From assembly GCA_002197995.1 (NCBI GenBank), contig NGZR01000001.1, forward strand, positions 496,001-560,000: DNA of 64,000 bases, written 5' to 3'. Shown in pieces: positions 23,631 to 35,979 of this stretch (the first letter of the stretch is position 1; each line of letters opens with the position of its first letter). The notes below the pieces were generated by a model that searched no databases, had not been told where the DNA came from, and saw nothing but the letters and a program-made list of their open reading frames with translations. Made by a program: the position numbers and the translations under genes. The stretch comes from Gaeumannomyces sp. JS-464. Taxonomy: Eukaryota; Ascomycota; Sordariomycetes; Magnaporthales; Magnaporthaceae.

Positions 23631-26600
23631 AAAATAGCTAAAAAGCTATTAAAATTATTTTCGCTAATTTTAAAACTTTTAAAAAAAAGGTTAAAAAAGT
23701 GTTTAAAATAATCGACGAAACCTAAATCGCTAAAAAAAACCTGCTAGCTTTTAAATAGCGAAGGTTTATAATTAAGTACGTTGTAAACTTTTAACGGGTT
23801 AATATTAAGCTCGATTAAAACGACGCTACGTTAATATTGCACTTTTATAACAAATTGCGCGAAAACGTAAAAAATAAATTCGCGAAGCAAAATCGCCCGG
23901 AATTTTTTACGAATTACGTTAAAAACGCGGTTCGTATTAACGATAAAATGTACGAACGATAATAAAAAAAAATATAGTTTTAAAAATGCGGTATAAAATA
24001 ATAAGGCTAATTAAAAAAAAGCTAAATAATAACTTATTACGGTTTACAAAACGCATTTAAACTTTATAAATTTTAATGCAAAACCCGCTTATTAGTAATA
24101 AAAGCAGTAAAAAAAGCAAAAGCAAAACTTAAAAACGGGAAATGCTTTAAATGCGGTTAAACCGGCCACATTAAAATAAATTGCTTTTAACGGGATAATA
24201 CCCGGCAAGTAATTAACTTTTAACGAACGCAAAAAAGCTTAATATAAAAAAGATTATACCCCGGGTCGGCGTTTAATTAAACAAATTACTATAACAAATT
24301 GTACGTTATATATTAGTTTAATAAAAAAGCTACTAAATAGTATTTTTAAAATTTTTAAAACGTTTATATGTTTAAAGTTATAATGTTTAAATACGATAAT
24401 AAAAGCGAGTAACGCGTTATTTCCGGGTTTACAAACTCGGAAAAAAAAACGACGCCGCTTTTTACGGGGTTTAAAAAAAAGCAGTTTTAATAAGCGATAT
24501 AAAAAAAAGCAAGGTTTAATAAAAAAAAGCTTTTAAGTTAAACCTATTTTTTTACGAATTTAAAAATTCCGATACTAATGTTAAAATAAATCGAAACGGT
24601 TAAAACCTCGAAACGAATAAGTTTTAAAAACGAGCAAAAAGTTTAAACAACGTAACTTTTATATTTATAATTCGTTAAAGCTAAGCAAATTAAAAAAGCT
24701 AACGCGTTTTTACGCCTTTCGACGTTTTAAAATGTTTTTAAAACGTTAAGGTTTTAAAACACCCAAATAGCCCGTTATACCACGCTATTTTAGCGGAAAA
24801 AAATAACGGTTAACTTTTATCGTGGTTTAACGATTAACAAAAGGTTAAATGCGCTAATTACCGGTTTAACAACGTAAGCGAGCTAAAAAAAAGTTGCGTT
24901 AAAACCCGAAAACCACTTTAATATTAATTTAAAACATTTTAAACATTTGCATTTTTTTTAAGCAAAATGCATTTATAAAAATGCAAATTTTATTTACGAT
25001 TTAAATTTAAGCATAATTTCTTTTTACGCGAGTTTAAAATTAAACCCCGTTTAGCATTTTAATTACTACGATAAGAATTAACCCGAATCGATAAGTTTAT
25101 CGTAATTTTTAAACTTAACAAACGGTATTTAATATTATATGTTATTAAAACGCTCGATTAAAAGAAATGCGAAATTACGAAATGCAAAAAAATATAATAT
25201 AAAAAGCGAAAGTATAGCATTAAAAAATTACGTAAACGTACGCATTATTTAACTTGGATAAAAAAACGAACGTACGATACTCGTTTTTTTTATTAAAAAA
25301 CTAAAAAAAACCACCCGAGCGAAAAGCACGAAATGGAAAAAAAACCGATAAAAACCTTTGCAATAATAAAATCGAATTAACCGTACGATTTATTAACGTT
25401 TTAAATAAAATATTAAAAAAAAGGTTAAAATAATAATTAATTGCGAAATATAAAACGATTACATATCGTTATAAACGGTTAAACGGTATAAAATTTTTAT
25501 AAAATGAAAATATTAACCGTATTAATTAAAAACTATCGAAAAAATACTTATCGCTTATAATAAAAAATGAATTAATTAAAAAATATAATTAATAATATTA
25601 CGCATTTAAAATAAGGCAAACGTTATTATTATATTAAACGAGTTAAATATAAAAAAAAAAAATGTAATTTTCGGAATTTTTTAATTTAAAAAAAATAACT
25701 TACGAATAAATTAAGCTAACGGTTAAACTTAATAAAAAAAGTTATAAATAATTAAAATGGTTTACCAATTACCAACTTTAAACCGTAAGTATAAAAAGTA
25801 ATAAAAAAAGGTTATAACGGTAATAAAACTTAGCAATTTACGTTTGCATTTAATATTAAAAAATATACGATTATTTAAAGTAAAAAGCAATTAAAACAAC
25901 TAAATTAATATTAAAAAACGGCTTGTAAATGTTTTAAAAAAATACTATAAATACGAAAAATTGTTTAGGAAAAACCTAAAAACGGTATTTCCCAAATATA
26001 AACCGTTCGATTTTAAAATTAAATTTAAATTAAAAACGCAGTTTAAATATTAAAAACTGTATTAATTTAACTTTCGGTAATAAAAAGTGCTAAAAAAACA
26101 ATTAAAAGAAAACTTATAAAAAGGATATATTAAACTTTTCGATTTTTAATAGAATACGAAATTTTATAAAAAAGAAGAAAAAACGAAACGAAGCTAATAT
26201 GCATCGATTACCGCTCGTTAAATAAAATTACGGTTAAAAATTAATATTTTTTGCTTTTTATCGATGAATTACGCGATAAGCTCGGTAAAACTTAATATTT
26301 TACAATTTTAAACTTACGGAAAGCTTATAACTTAATACGGATTAAAAAAGGCTAAAAGTGGTTTACGGCTTTTAAAATAAAGTTTAAATATTACGAATTT
26401 TTAGTAATAATTTTCGGGTTTATTAACGTATTAATTACGTTTTAAAAGATAATTAATTATGTATTACGCGAATACTTTAACATTTTCATTTTTACGTATT
26501 TAAATAATATCCTAATTTTTTTAAAAACGATGGAAAAATATAAATAATACGTATATAAAATGCTTTAAAAACTGCTTAATGTAAAGCTTTTCTTTAAATT

Positions 26601-27877
26601 AAAAAAATGCGAATGGTATATATAAAAAGTCGAAAAAGTTAAAAAAATGGTTTATATTTAAAAACGTTATAAAAGTACGAAGGTTTTTAAAGTTTTTAAA
26701 CTTTTATAAACGGTTTATTCGTAATTATAACAAAATTACTATATTATTTACAAACTTTCCTAAAAATAACTATTAGTTTTATTAAGAAAAGTAAAAATAA
26801 AAGCTTTTAAGCAATTACGAAAGCCGTGTTAAAAGAATTACTATTAGCATTTTCAAACCCAAAAAAACCTTTTAAAGTTAAAACCGACACGTTAAATTAC
26901 GCGATCGGCGGCTAGCTCGGACAGCGAAACGATTAAAAACGGCTGCACTTTTACGCGTTTTTTCTTTTTACAAAAGTTAAATGGATTTAAATTAAAATAC
27001 CAAATTTACGATAAAAAACATTTAGCAATAATTTAAGCATTTAAAAAATGGCGACCGTATTTTTATAAAGCGAAGCATTAAGTTATAATATATACGGATT
27101 ATAAAAATTTAACACACTTTATTATAAGCAAAAATTTAAATAAGCGATAAATTCGTTAAAGTAAATTTTTGCAAAATTATAACATTTAAATCGAGTATTA
27201 AAAAAGGTTAAAAAACAGCTAAGCGGATGTTTTAAACCGACGATTAAACTATTAGGTTATAATACTTAAAAAAATACAGGTAATTTTAGCGGAAAAACCA
27301 AATGGATTTTTAATCCTAGCATAAAAAATACTTGCCAAAACGGTTCGATAAAGAGGAATTTAAACCTTAAAAAAATTTAACAAGTTTATAACCAGCTGGC
27401 ATATAGCTATTAAAGCGTAACCAAAACGTAAAAACGGTTATAATAATATTACAAGTTTGCAAAAACTTAAGCCGAAGTATAAAACGCGATTAAAAATTGC
27501 GAAAGCTGTGTTAAAAATAAAGCTAATAAGTATAAACCGTATAAAATTTTATAACCTTTACTAGCATTTAACAAAGCATAATAAAAAGTTATTATAAATT
27601 TCGTTATTAAACTTTTTTAATTTAAAAAGCTGTTAATTAAAGTAAAGTACGACAATATATTAGTAACAGTAAATAAATTTACCAAATACGCTTTATTTTT
27701 ACTGTATAAAAAAAGCAGTAACGCTTTAAATTAACGTACGTTTTTATTAAGCACGTAATAACGAAATACGGCACGCCGAACTAATTAATTACGGATAAAA
27801 ATAAGTTATTTACAAACAAATTTTAAAAAAAGCTTACGGCTTTATTAAAAGCCGACCACTTTTTATTTACAGCTTAT
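23631..27877 (+). pseudogene. RetroA copy A1, Gag 3' part to integrase
   Basis: This continues Gag after CopiaC. A CCHC zinc knuckle is at 24,143-24,184, with a glutamine turned to a stop inside it and its His kept. RT is around 25,900-26,700, with ELRDKLGKT-like sequence near 26,260 and the catalytic box reading YLNNI at 26,497-26,511. RNase H and integrase follow up to 27,877, where the copy is truncated at FLFTAY. It aligns throughout with A2 (28,760-33,110). Confidence 0.78.
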
Positions 27878-28349
27878 TATTACGATTAGCATGCAAGCTT
27901 TTAAATAATAAGACGGGTAAGCTTTAAATAATGCTTTTACCTCGCATTAAAACACGTGGAATTACGTAATTTAATTAGGATTTGTGGATTTGTAACCGCT
28001 AAAAACAAAGCGATAAATTTAAACGGGGTTTGTAAATTTATAACCGCTAAAAATAAAACGACAAATTTAAACGGGATTTATAAATTTATAAAAACCAAAA
28101 ATAAAATAACAAATTTAAAAAGGTTGTTAAAAACAAATAGCGTGTATATAAAAAATGGATTTTTTACTATTCCAAATAGGTTTAAATTAAAACTTTAGCG
28201 TTAATTAATTTAAGTTAACTTTAAGCATTTTTAAAGTAAGCAATTAAATTGTCTTTTTAAATTACGTGTTTTTTTAAACCCAAATTAGCGATGCTGTTCT
28301 TTTTACCTTTAAAATGCTTTACTTTAAAAGCAAACCTTTAATTATTACA
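27878..28349 (+). repeat. RetroA LTR (5' LTR of A2)
   Basis: It begins TATTACGATTAGCATGC and ends AATTATTACA. Three tandem units of about 48 bp are at roughly 27,975-28,125. Length is 472 bp. Confidence 0.85.
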
Positions 28350-31300
28350 TTTTAACTAATCCTATTTAATACTTCGTTAAAAAAAAAGACAATGCAATTA
28401 TAACAAGTAGCAATAAAAAGCTTAAAAAGGAAAAAACCACGGTTTTTACTTTTAACGGTGTTAAGTACAACCTTAACGAAGCCGTTAATACGGCCAGCCT
28501 TTTTAAAATTATAACGGACGAAAGCGCTAAAAGTTAAGCCGAAATAAAGCAATTTACTGCGAAATTGGTATTTTTTAAAACATTTATCGCAATCCGAACG
28601 TACAAATTCCCGTTTTCGGATTTTTACGAAAAAATGGACGGTAAATTTAAAACGTTTTTTTACCGAATGCAAAAGCTATTTTAAATTTTACAAATAGCAA
28701 TTTATAAGCGAAAAATAAAAGGTTGCTTACGTTATTACCAAGTTAAACGGCAAAAAAAAAAAGGGGTTTAACCGACCTAAAACGATTACTTTAAAAAATA
28801 TAAAAGTAATTAAAAGCTATTAAAATTATTTTTACCAATTTCGAAACCTTAGGAAAAAAAAGTGGAAAAGTGTTTGAAATAATTAACGAAACCCGAATTG
28901 CCGAAAAAAACTTACTAGTTTTAAAATAACGAAAAGCCGCGGCTAAATACGCTGCACATTTTTAACGAATTAGTATTAACTTAATTGGAATAACGTTACG
29001 TTAATATTGCACTTTTATAACGGATTGCGTAAAAACGTAAAAAACGAACTCGCGAAATAAAATCGCCTCGAATTTTTTACGAATTACGTTAAAAACGCGG
29101 TCCGTATTAGCGATAAACTATACAAATAATAATAAGAAAAAAGGATATAGTTTTAAAAACGTAGTATAAAATAGTAAAGCTAATTAAAAAAAGGTTAAAT
29201 AATAATTTATTACGGTTTACAAAACGCATTTAAACCTTATAAATTTTAATGCGAAAACCGCTTATTAATAATAAAAGCAGTAAAAAAAGCAAAAGTAAAA
29301 CCCGAAAAACGAAAAATGTTTTAAATGTAGTTAAACCGGCTATATTAAAACAAATTGCTTTTAACAGGATATAACCGGTTAAATAATTAACTTTTAACGA
29401 ACGCGGGAAAGCTTAACATAAGGAAAATTATACCCCGGATCGGCGTTTAACTAAACGAGTTATTACGACGAATTATATTTTACATATTAGTTTAATAAAA
29501 AGGCTATTAAATAGTATTTTCGGAAACTTTAAAACGTTTGTATATTTAAAATTACAAAGCTTAAATACGATAACGAGGACGAGCAACGCGTTATTTCCAA
29601 GCTTACGGATTTAAAAAAGGAAAACGGCGCCGCTTTTCGCGAAGTTTAAAAAAGGGCAACTTTAGCAAACGATATAAAAAAGGTGGGATTCGAAGAAAAA
29701 AACCTTTAAATTAAACCCATTTTTTCCGCGAACTTAAAAACTTTAATATCGACGAAAAAGTAAACCAAAACGGTTAAAACTTCGGAACGATTAGGTTTTA
29801 AAAACGGGTAAAAGGCTCGAACGGCGGGGCTTTTATACTTATAATTCGCGAAAATTAAGCAAATTAAAAAAGCCAGCGCGCTTTTACAGCTTTCGATATT
29901 TTAAAATGTTTTTAAAACGTTAAAATTCCAAAACACTTAAATGGCCCGTTATGCTACGCTACCCGGCGGACGGAAATAACGGCTAACCTTTATCGTAGTT
30001 TAATAACTAATAGAAAGTTAAATACGCTAATTACTAGTTCGATAACGCAAACGAGTTAAAAAAAAGGCTGCGTTAAACCCCGCGAACTACTTTAACGTCG
30101 ATATAAAACACCCCGAACATTTGCACCTTTTTTAAGCAAAATATATTTACGAAAAGTGCAAATTTTATTTACAATTTAAACTTAAATACGAATTTTTTCC
30201 ACGGAAAATAAAAAGCAAACCGAAAGTTAAACCCCGCTTAACATTTTAATTGTTACGGTAAAATTAGCTTGGATTGGCAAATTTATTACAGTTTTTAAAC
30301 TTAACGAGCGGTATTTAATGCTATATATTACCAAAACGCTCGATTAAAGAAAATGCGAAACCGTAAAATGTAAAAAACATATGGTATAAAAAGCGGAAAT
30401 TTAACATTAAAAAATCGCGCGAACGTACGTTTTGTTTAACCTAAATAAAAAAGCGAACGTACGGTACTCGTTCTTTTTATTAAAAAAAACTAAACGAATT
30501 ACTTAAACGAAAAGCACGAAATGGAAAAAAAACCGATAAAAACCCTCGCGATAGCAAAATCGAATTAACCGTACGATTTATTAACGTTTTAAATGGAATA
30601 TTAAAAAAAAGGTTAAAATGATAATTAATTGCAAAGTATAAAGCGATTATGTATCGCTATAAACGGTTAAACAGTATAAAATTCCCACAAAACGAAAGCA
30701 TTAACCGTATTAACTAAAAACGGTTAAAAAAATACCTATCGCTTATAATAAAAAATAAATCGATTAAAAAACATAGCTAAAAATATTACGCACCTGGAAT
30801 AAGGAAAACGTTATTATTATATTAAACGAGTTAAATATAAAAAAAGGAAATGTAATTTTTAAAACCTTTTAATTTAGGAAAAATAACTTACGGATAACTT
30901 AAACTAACGGTTAAATTTAATAAGGGAAATTATAAATAATTAAAACAGTTTATAATTATAAACTTTAAACCGTAAACATAAAAAGCGACGAGGAGAGGTT
31001 ATAGCGGTAATAGGATTTAGCAATCCACTTTTATATTTAGCATTAACAAATACACGATTATTTAAAATGGAAAGCGATTAAAACGATTAAACTAATATTA
31101 AAAAACGGCTCGCGAATATTTCAAAAAAAATACTATAAATACGAAAAATTGTTTTAAAAAAACTTAAAAACGGTGCTTTTTAAAAATAAACTGTTCGACT
31201 TTAAAATTAAACTTAAGTTAGGAATATAATTTAAATATTAAAAACTGTACCAATTTAGCTTTTAATAATAAAAAATGCTAAAAAAAACAATTAAAAGAAA

Positions 31301-34300
31301 ACTTACGAAAGGGATATATTAAACCTTTTAATTTTTTAGTAAAATACGAAATCCTATAAAGAAAAAAAAACGGGACGAAGCGAATATGTATTAATTACTA
31401 ACCGTTAAACGAGGTTATAATTAAAAATCGGTATTTTTTGCTTTTTATCGACGAATTACGCGATAAGCTCGGCAAAGCTTAGTATTTTACGGCTTTGGAT
31501 TTACGGAAAGTTTATAGCTTAATATAAATTAAAAAGGGCTAAAAGTGGCTTACGGCTTTTAAAATAAGGTTTAAATGCTACGAGTTTTTAGTAATAACTT
31601 TTAGGTTTACTAATGTATTAGCTACGTTTTAAAAGATAATTAACCATATATTACGCGAATACTTTAACGTTTTCGTTTTCGCGTATTTAAATAATATCCT
31701 AGTTTTTTTAAAAACGATGGAAAAGTATAAGCAGTACGTGTATAAATTGCTTTAAAAGCTACTTAATGCAAAACTTTTCGTTAAATTAAAAAAATGCGAA
31801 TAGCATTCGCAAAAAGTCGCTTTTTCAAAATTTGTGTAATTACACCCGGACAGGTTTATATAAATCCTAAAAAAGATAAAAAATTAAAACATGGTTTATA
31901 TTTAAAAACGTTACGAAAGTACGAAAGTTCCTAAGGCTTTTAAACTTTTACAAACGGTTTATCCGTGGTTATAGCAAAGTCGTTATAACTTTTACGAACC
32001 TTATTAAAAACAACTACTAATTCCATTAGGAAAAGTAAAAATAAAAAGCTTTTAAGCAATTATAAAACCCGTGTTAAAAAAACTAATATTAATATTTTTA
32101 AACCCAAAAAAACCTTTCGAAATTAAAATTAACGCGTTAAATTACGCGATTAGCGGTTAACTCGAACAGCGAAACGATTAAAAACGGTTGCACCTTTATG
32201 CGTTTTTCGCAAAAGTTAAAATAAACTTAAATTAAATTACTAAATCCACGATGAAACATTTTAATAATAATTCGAGCTTTTAAAAAAAGGTGGCTACACT
32301 TTTATAAAACTAAACATTAAGTTATAATATATACGAATTATAAAAACTTAATACACTTTATTATAAGCAAAAACTGAAATAAACGACAAATTAGTTAAAG
32401 CGAGTTTTGCAAAATTACGACATTCGAATAAAATATTAAAAAGGATCGGAAAACGGCCGGGCGGACGCTTTAAGCCGGCGATCGAACTATTAAATCGCAA
32501 TATTTAAAAAAAAATACAAATAACTCTAACGGAAAAACCAAACGGATTTTTAATCCCGGTATTAAAAATATTTGCTAAAACAATCCTGTAAAGGAAAGTT
32601 TAAACTTTAAAAAAAATTTAACAAATTTACAACCAAATGGTACACGGCTACCAAAGCGGAATTAAAACGTAAAAACGGTTATAATAACACTACGGGTTTG
32701 TAAAAACCCGAGCCGAAATATAAAACGTAATAAAAAATTGCGAAAACTGCGCTAAAAATAAAGCCAGCAAGTATAAACCGTACGGGCTTTTGCAACTTTT
32801 GCTAGCACCGAACAAAATAGTAAAAAGTTACTATAAACTTCGTTATTAAACTTCCTTAATTTAAAAAACCGATAATTAAAATTAAGTACGATAATGTATT
32901 AATAATAATAGATAAGCTTATTAAGTACGCTTTATTTTTACCGTATAAAAAAAGCAATAACGTTACCGAACTAACGTACGTTTTTATTAAGCACGTAATA
33001 GTGAAATACGGCACGTTAAACCGTTTAATTATGGATAAAAATAAACTGTTTATAAGCAAGTTTTAAAAAAACAGCTTAAAAGCTAAACATTTCTTATTTA
33101 CGGCTTACCATTTTTAAATAAATGGATAAACGAAGCAAATAAATTAAACCATAAAATAATATTTACGTTATTACGTTAACTATAAACAAAATAACTAAGT
33201 ATAACTATTTTTATAACTTAATTCGCTTATAATAATTTAATTTATAAAAGCATAAAAATTATACCGTTTTATGCGAATTACAGGTTTACGCTTATAACCT
33301 ATAATGAATTTAAAGCAAAAAAGCATACTTTAATAGCGGAAATATAAATAACGGAATTTATTAAATTGCATAAACACTTTTAAATAAAGCTAAAAAAAAC
33401 TGCGGCACCGCATAGCCATTTAAACAAATAAAAAAAAGATCGAAAAACCGACTTTTAAAAAAGAAAATAGCGTTTATCTTTTTCGACGCAATATTAAAAT
33501 AAAACAACCGAACGATAAATTAAACTATAAAAATTGGAACCGTTTAAAATATTAAAAAAGGTTTCGAACGTAAATTACAAACTTTAACTACCGCTAACTA
33601 TAAAATCCCACCGGTTTTTTACGTTTTCCTATTTAAACTAACGCTATCGGGTTTTAAAAGCGACGAATTAATAAAAATCGACCTAAAATAAAAATATAAA
33701 ATCGAAAATTTTTTAAACCATAGGTTAAAAAATAGGCCTAAAAAGTACTTAATTAAATGGAAAAAGTACGGTTACGAAAAAAACACGTGGGAAAAAGGAA
33801 CTAACTTTATAAATTGCTAAAATGCCCTAACGAAGTACTGGTAAAAGCACTTATAAAGAGTTAGCAAAAGCAAAAGTAGCTAAAAAACCAATCGTTAAAA
33901 AGTCGATAATTAGGTTCCTAGCAATGGTTATACCGGGATTCGAACTTAAAACCTCGGTAGGAAAACTAAAGCTACATTTAATGCGTTATAAAACTTAAAA
34001 AAGTTATTAAAAAAGCACGGTTTACCGGAACTAAATAAGGTAAAAGGGTTTATTACAAACGGTTAAAAAAACTATTATAATAGCACCACCGGCTAGCGAT
34101 AATATTATTATAATAAACGAACCCGCTAAAAGTTAAACTTGCGATTTCGGTAAAAAAAGATTAAGGTTATACCTAATGTGTTACGAGTTTTATAAAAGCG
34201 TTAAAAAAGGAATAATTTACGGGAGTTAAGTAAGGTAAACAAGTCCAGGTTAGGATTAACCCCGGGCATTTGCCAGTCGAAAAAAACGGTAAAAGCTAAA

Positions 34301-34893
34301 AATGGCCCAAGTTACGAGGTCGCTTAATAAGCCTCCCGGTTGGCTTCTTTTTACTCGATACGTTTTAACTTTTTTACAGCGTTAATACCGCGCTAAAACG
34401 CGCGTATTTTCTTTTTAAACCACATTTTTTTTGCGTTTTTAAACGTTTAATACAAGCGCTAACAGCAAATCCCGTTTTACAATACGGTGCTTTTCCTTTT
34501 TTGCTTCCAGCTCGGCTTTTAACTTTACGTATTATTTTCCGATTTTTCGAAGTTACGTAAAAAAATGGACCTAAAATGTCGCAACCTATACGGTTTTAAT
34601 CGAAGCATTTTACGCACCGCGATAAATCCTAAAAAAAGGTTTTACACTTTTCGCGTTTTAAAATTTCGTGGTAAAAAAATAAAAAAGCATTTCGATAAAA
34701 AAAGAAAGAATTTAAATAAGTAAGTTTTCGCGTTAAAAGGTTTTTTTCGCAAAAGGACGCTTTCGTACCCAGTTAAACATTTCGTTAATTATAAAGGGAA
34801 AGGAAATGGTAAGGAAAAAAAGTATTTACTAATTAACGAAAAGCGGGGCAATAAAAATGGCTAAAAAGATTTAGCTTAAAAGGGGAAACCTAA
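28350..34893 (+). pseudogene. RetroA A2 Gag-Pol with C-terminal chromodomain, RIP-degraded
   Basis: Gag runs about 28,700-29,300. The zinc knuckle is at 29,317-29,358 (CFKCS, stop, TGYIKTNC), with its His now Tyr. RT contains FLLFIDELRDKLGKA near 31,435-31,480 and YLNNILVF at 31,684-31,707 in place of YLDDILVF, so both catalytic aspartates are Asn. Integrase follows, with FLFTAYH near 33,090. A chromodomain is at about 33,700-33,840, including KKYLIKWKKYGYEKNTWEK. The 3' end, about 33,850-34,893, shows no further domain and ends in the AAAAGGGGAAACC tract. This is the standard chromovirus order: Gag, RT, RNase H, integrase, chromodomain. Confidence 0.82.
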
Positions 34894-35368
34894 TGTTACG
34901 ACCAGTATGTAAACCTTTAAATAACAGGACGGGTAAGTTTTAAATAGTGCTTTTACCCCGCATTAAAACACGTAAAGTTACGTAATCCAAATAGGATTTG
35001 CAAATTTATAACCGCTAAAAATAAAGCGATAAATCCAAACGGGATGTGTAAATTTATAACCGCTAAAAATAAAACGATAAATTTAAACGGGATTTATAAA
35101 TTTGTAAAAATTAAAAATAAAGTAATAAATTTAAAAAGGTTATTAAAAACGAATAGCGTATATATAAAGGATAAATTTCTTATTGTTTTAAATAAGTTCG
35201 AATTAAGGCTTCGATATTAATTAACCTAAGTTAGCTTTTAAGCATCTTTTAAAGCAAGCAATTAAATTGTCCTTTTAAGTTACGTGTTCCTTTTAAACCC
35301 AAATTAGCGATACTGTCCTTTCCACCCCCGAAGTGCCTTACTTTAAAAGCAAACCCTTAATTGTAATA
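34894..35368 (+). repeat. RetroA LTR (3' LTR of A2)
   Basis: It begins TGTTACGACCAGTATG and ends CTTAATTGTAATA. It is 475 bp, with three tandem units near 34,990-35,140. Inverted Gag sequence starts at the next base. Confidence 0.86.
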
Positions 35369-35979
35369 GTTTACAGCGTATTTAGTTATAAGCTTTCGCT
35401 ATTTAAAAGCTAGCAGGTTTTTTTTAGCGACCCGGGTTTCGTCGATTATACCGAACACTTTTCCGACCTTTTTTTTAAAAGTTTCGAAATTAGCGAAAAT
35501 AATTTTAATAGTTTTTTAGTTATTTTTATACCTTTTAAAATAATCGTTTTAAATCGGTTAAAACCACTTTTTTATTTTACCGTTTAGCTTAATAATAGCG
35601 TAAGCGATTTTTTATTTTTCGCTTACGAATTGCTGTTCGTAAAATTTAAAATAGCTTTTACACTTGGTAAAAAACGTTTTAAGCTTACCGTTCTCCTTTT
35701 CGTAAAGGTTCGAGGATGGAAACTTGTACGTTCGGATTGCGATAAGTGCTTTAAAGGATACCAATTTCACAGTAAATTGCTTTATTTCGGCTTAGCTTTT
35801 AAAGGTCTCGTTCGTTATAGGTTTAAAAAGGTTAGCCGTGTTAGCGGTTTTATTAAGGTCGTATTTAACACCGTTAAAAGTAAAAACCGTGGTTTTTTCC
35901 TTTTTAAACTTTTATTGCTGCTCGTTATAACTGCATTATTCTTTTCTTTTAACGAGGTATTAAATAAAATTAGTTAAAA
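35369..35979 (-). pseudogene. RetroA copy A3, inverted Gag fragment
   Basis: On the minus strand this is the first 0.6 kb of the RetroA internal region, matching 28,350-28,960 of A2. It is cut exactly at the end of the A2 3' LTR. The plus-strand ORF at 35,630-35,977 is an antisense reading of this repeated segment. Antisense relatives appear at 28,352-28,672 and 3,400-3,720, so it is not a gene. Confidence 0.75.

Larger units (their letters stand above)
5139..27877 (+). mobile_element. RetroA copy A1, Ty3/gypsy LTR retrotransposon, split by two later insertions
   Basis: Copy A1 consists of a 5' LTR (5,139-5,591) and internal pieces 5,592 to about 5,930, 14,095-14,217 and 23,636-27,877. The pieces join into one Gag-Pol order once RetroB and CopiaC are removed. 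A zinc knuckle lies at 24,143-24,184 (CFKCG, stop, TGHIKINC). The RT box at 26,497-26,511 reads YLNNI where active RT has YLDDI. The integrase stops at FLFTAY near 27,855-27,877, where the 5' LTR of copy A2 begins. No 3' part or 3' LTR of A1 is visible to the right of A2. Confidence 0.85.
27878..35368 (+). mobile_element. RetroA copy A2, near-complete Ty3/gypsy element
   Basis: 7,491 bp with LTRs 27,878-28,349 and 34,894-35,368 and a full internal region that ends in a chromodomain and a polypurine tract. It is the best reference copy for the family. The flanks do not form a target duplication: CTTAT lies before the 5' LTR and GTTTA after the 3' LTR. The left flank is plus-strand A1 integrase and the right flank is inverted Gag, so the present ends probably arose by recombination. 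Confidence 0.88.

Noticed and set aside
35630..35977. 115-aa plus-strand ORF in the RIP block
   Set aside because: It is the antisense of RetroA Gag, repeated in part at 28,352-28,672 and 3,400-3,720.
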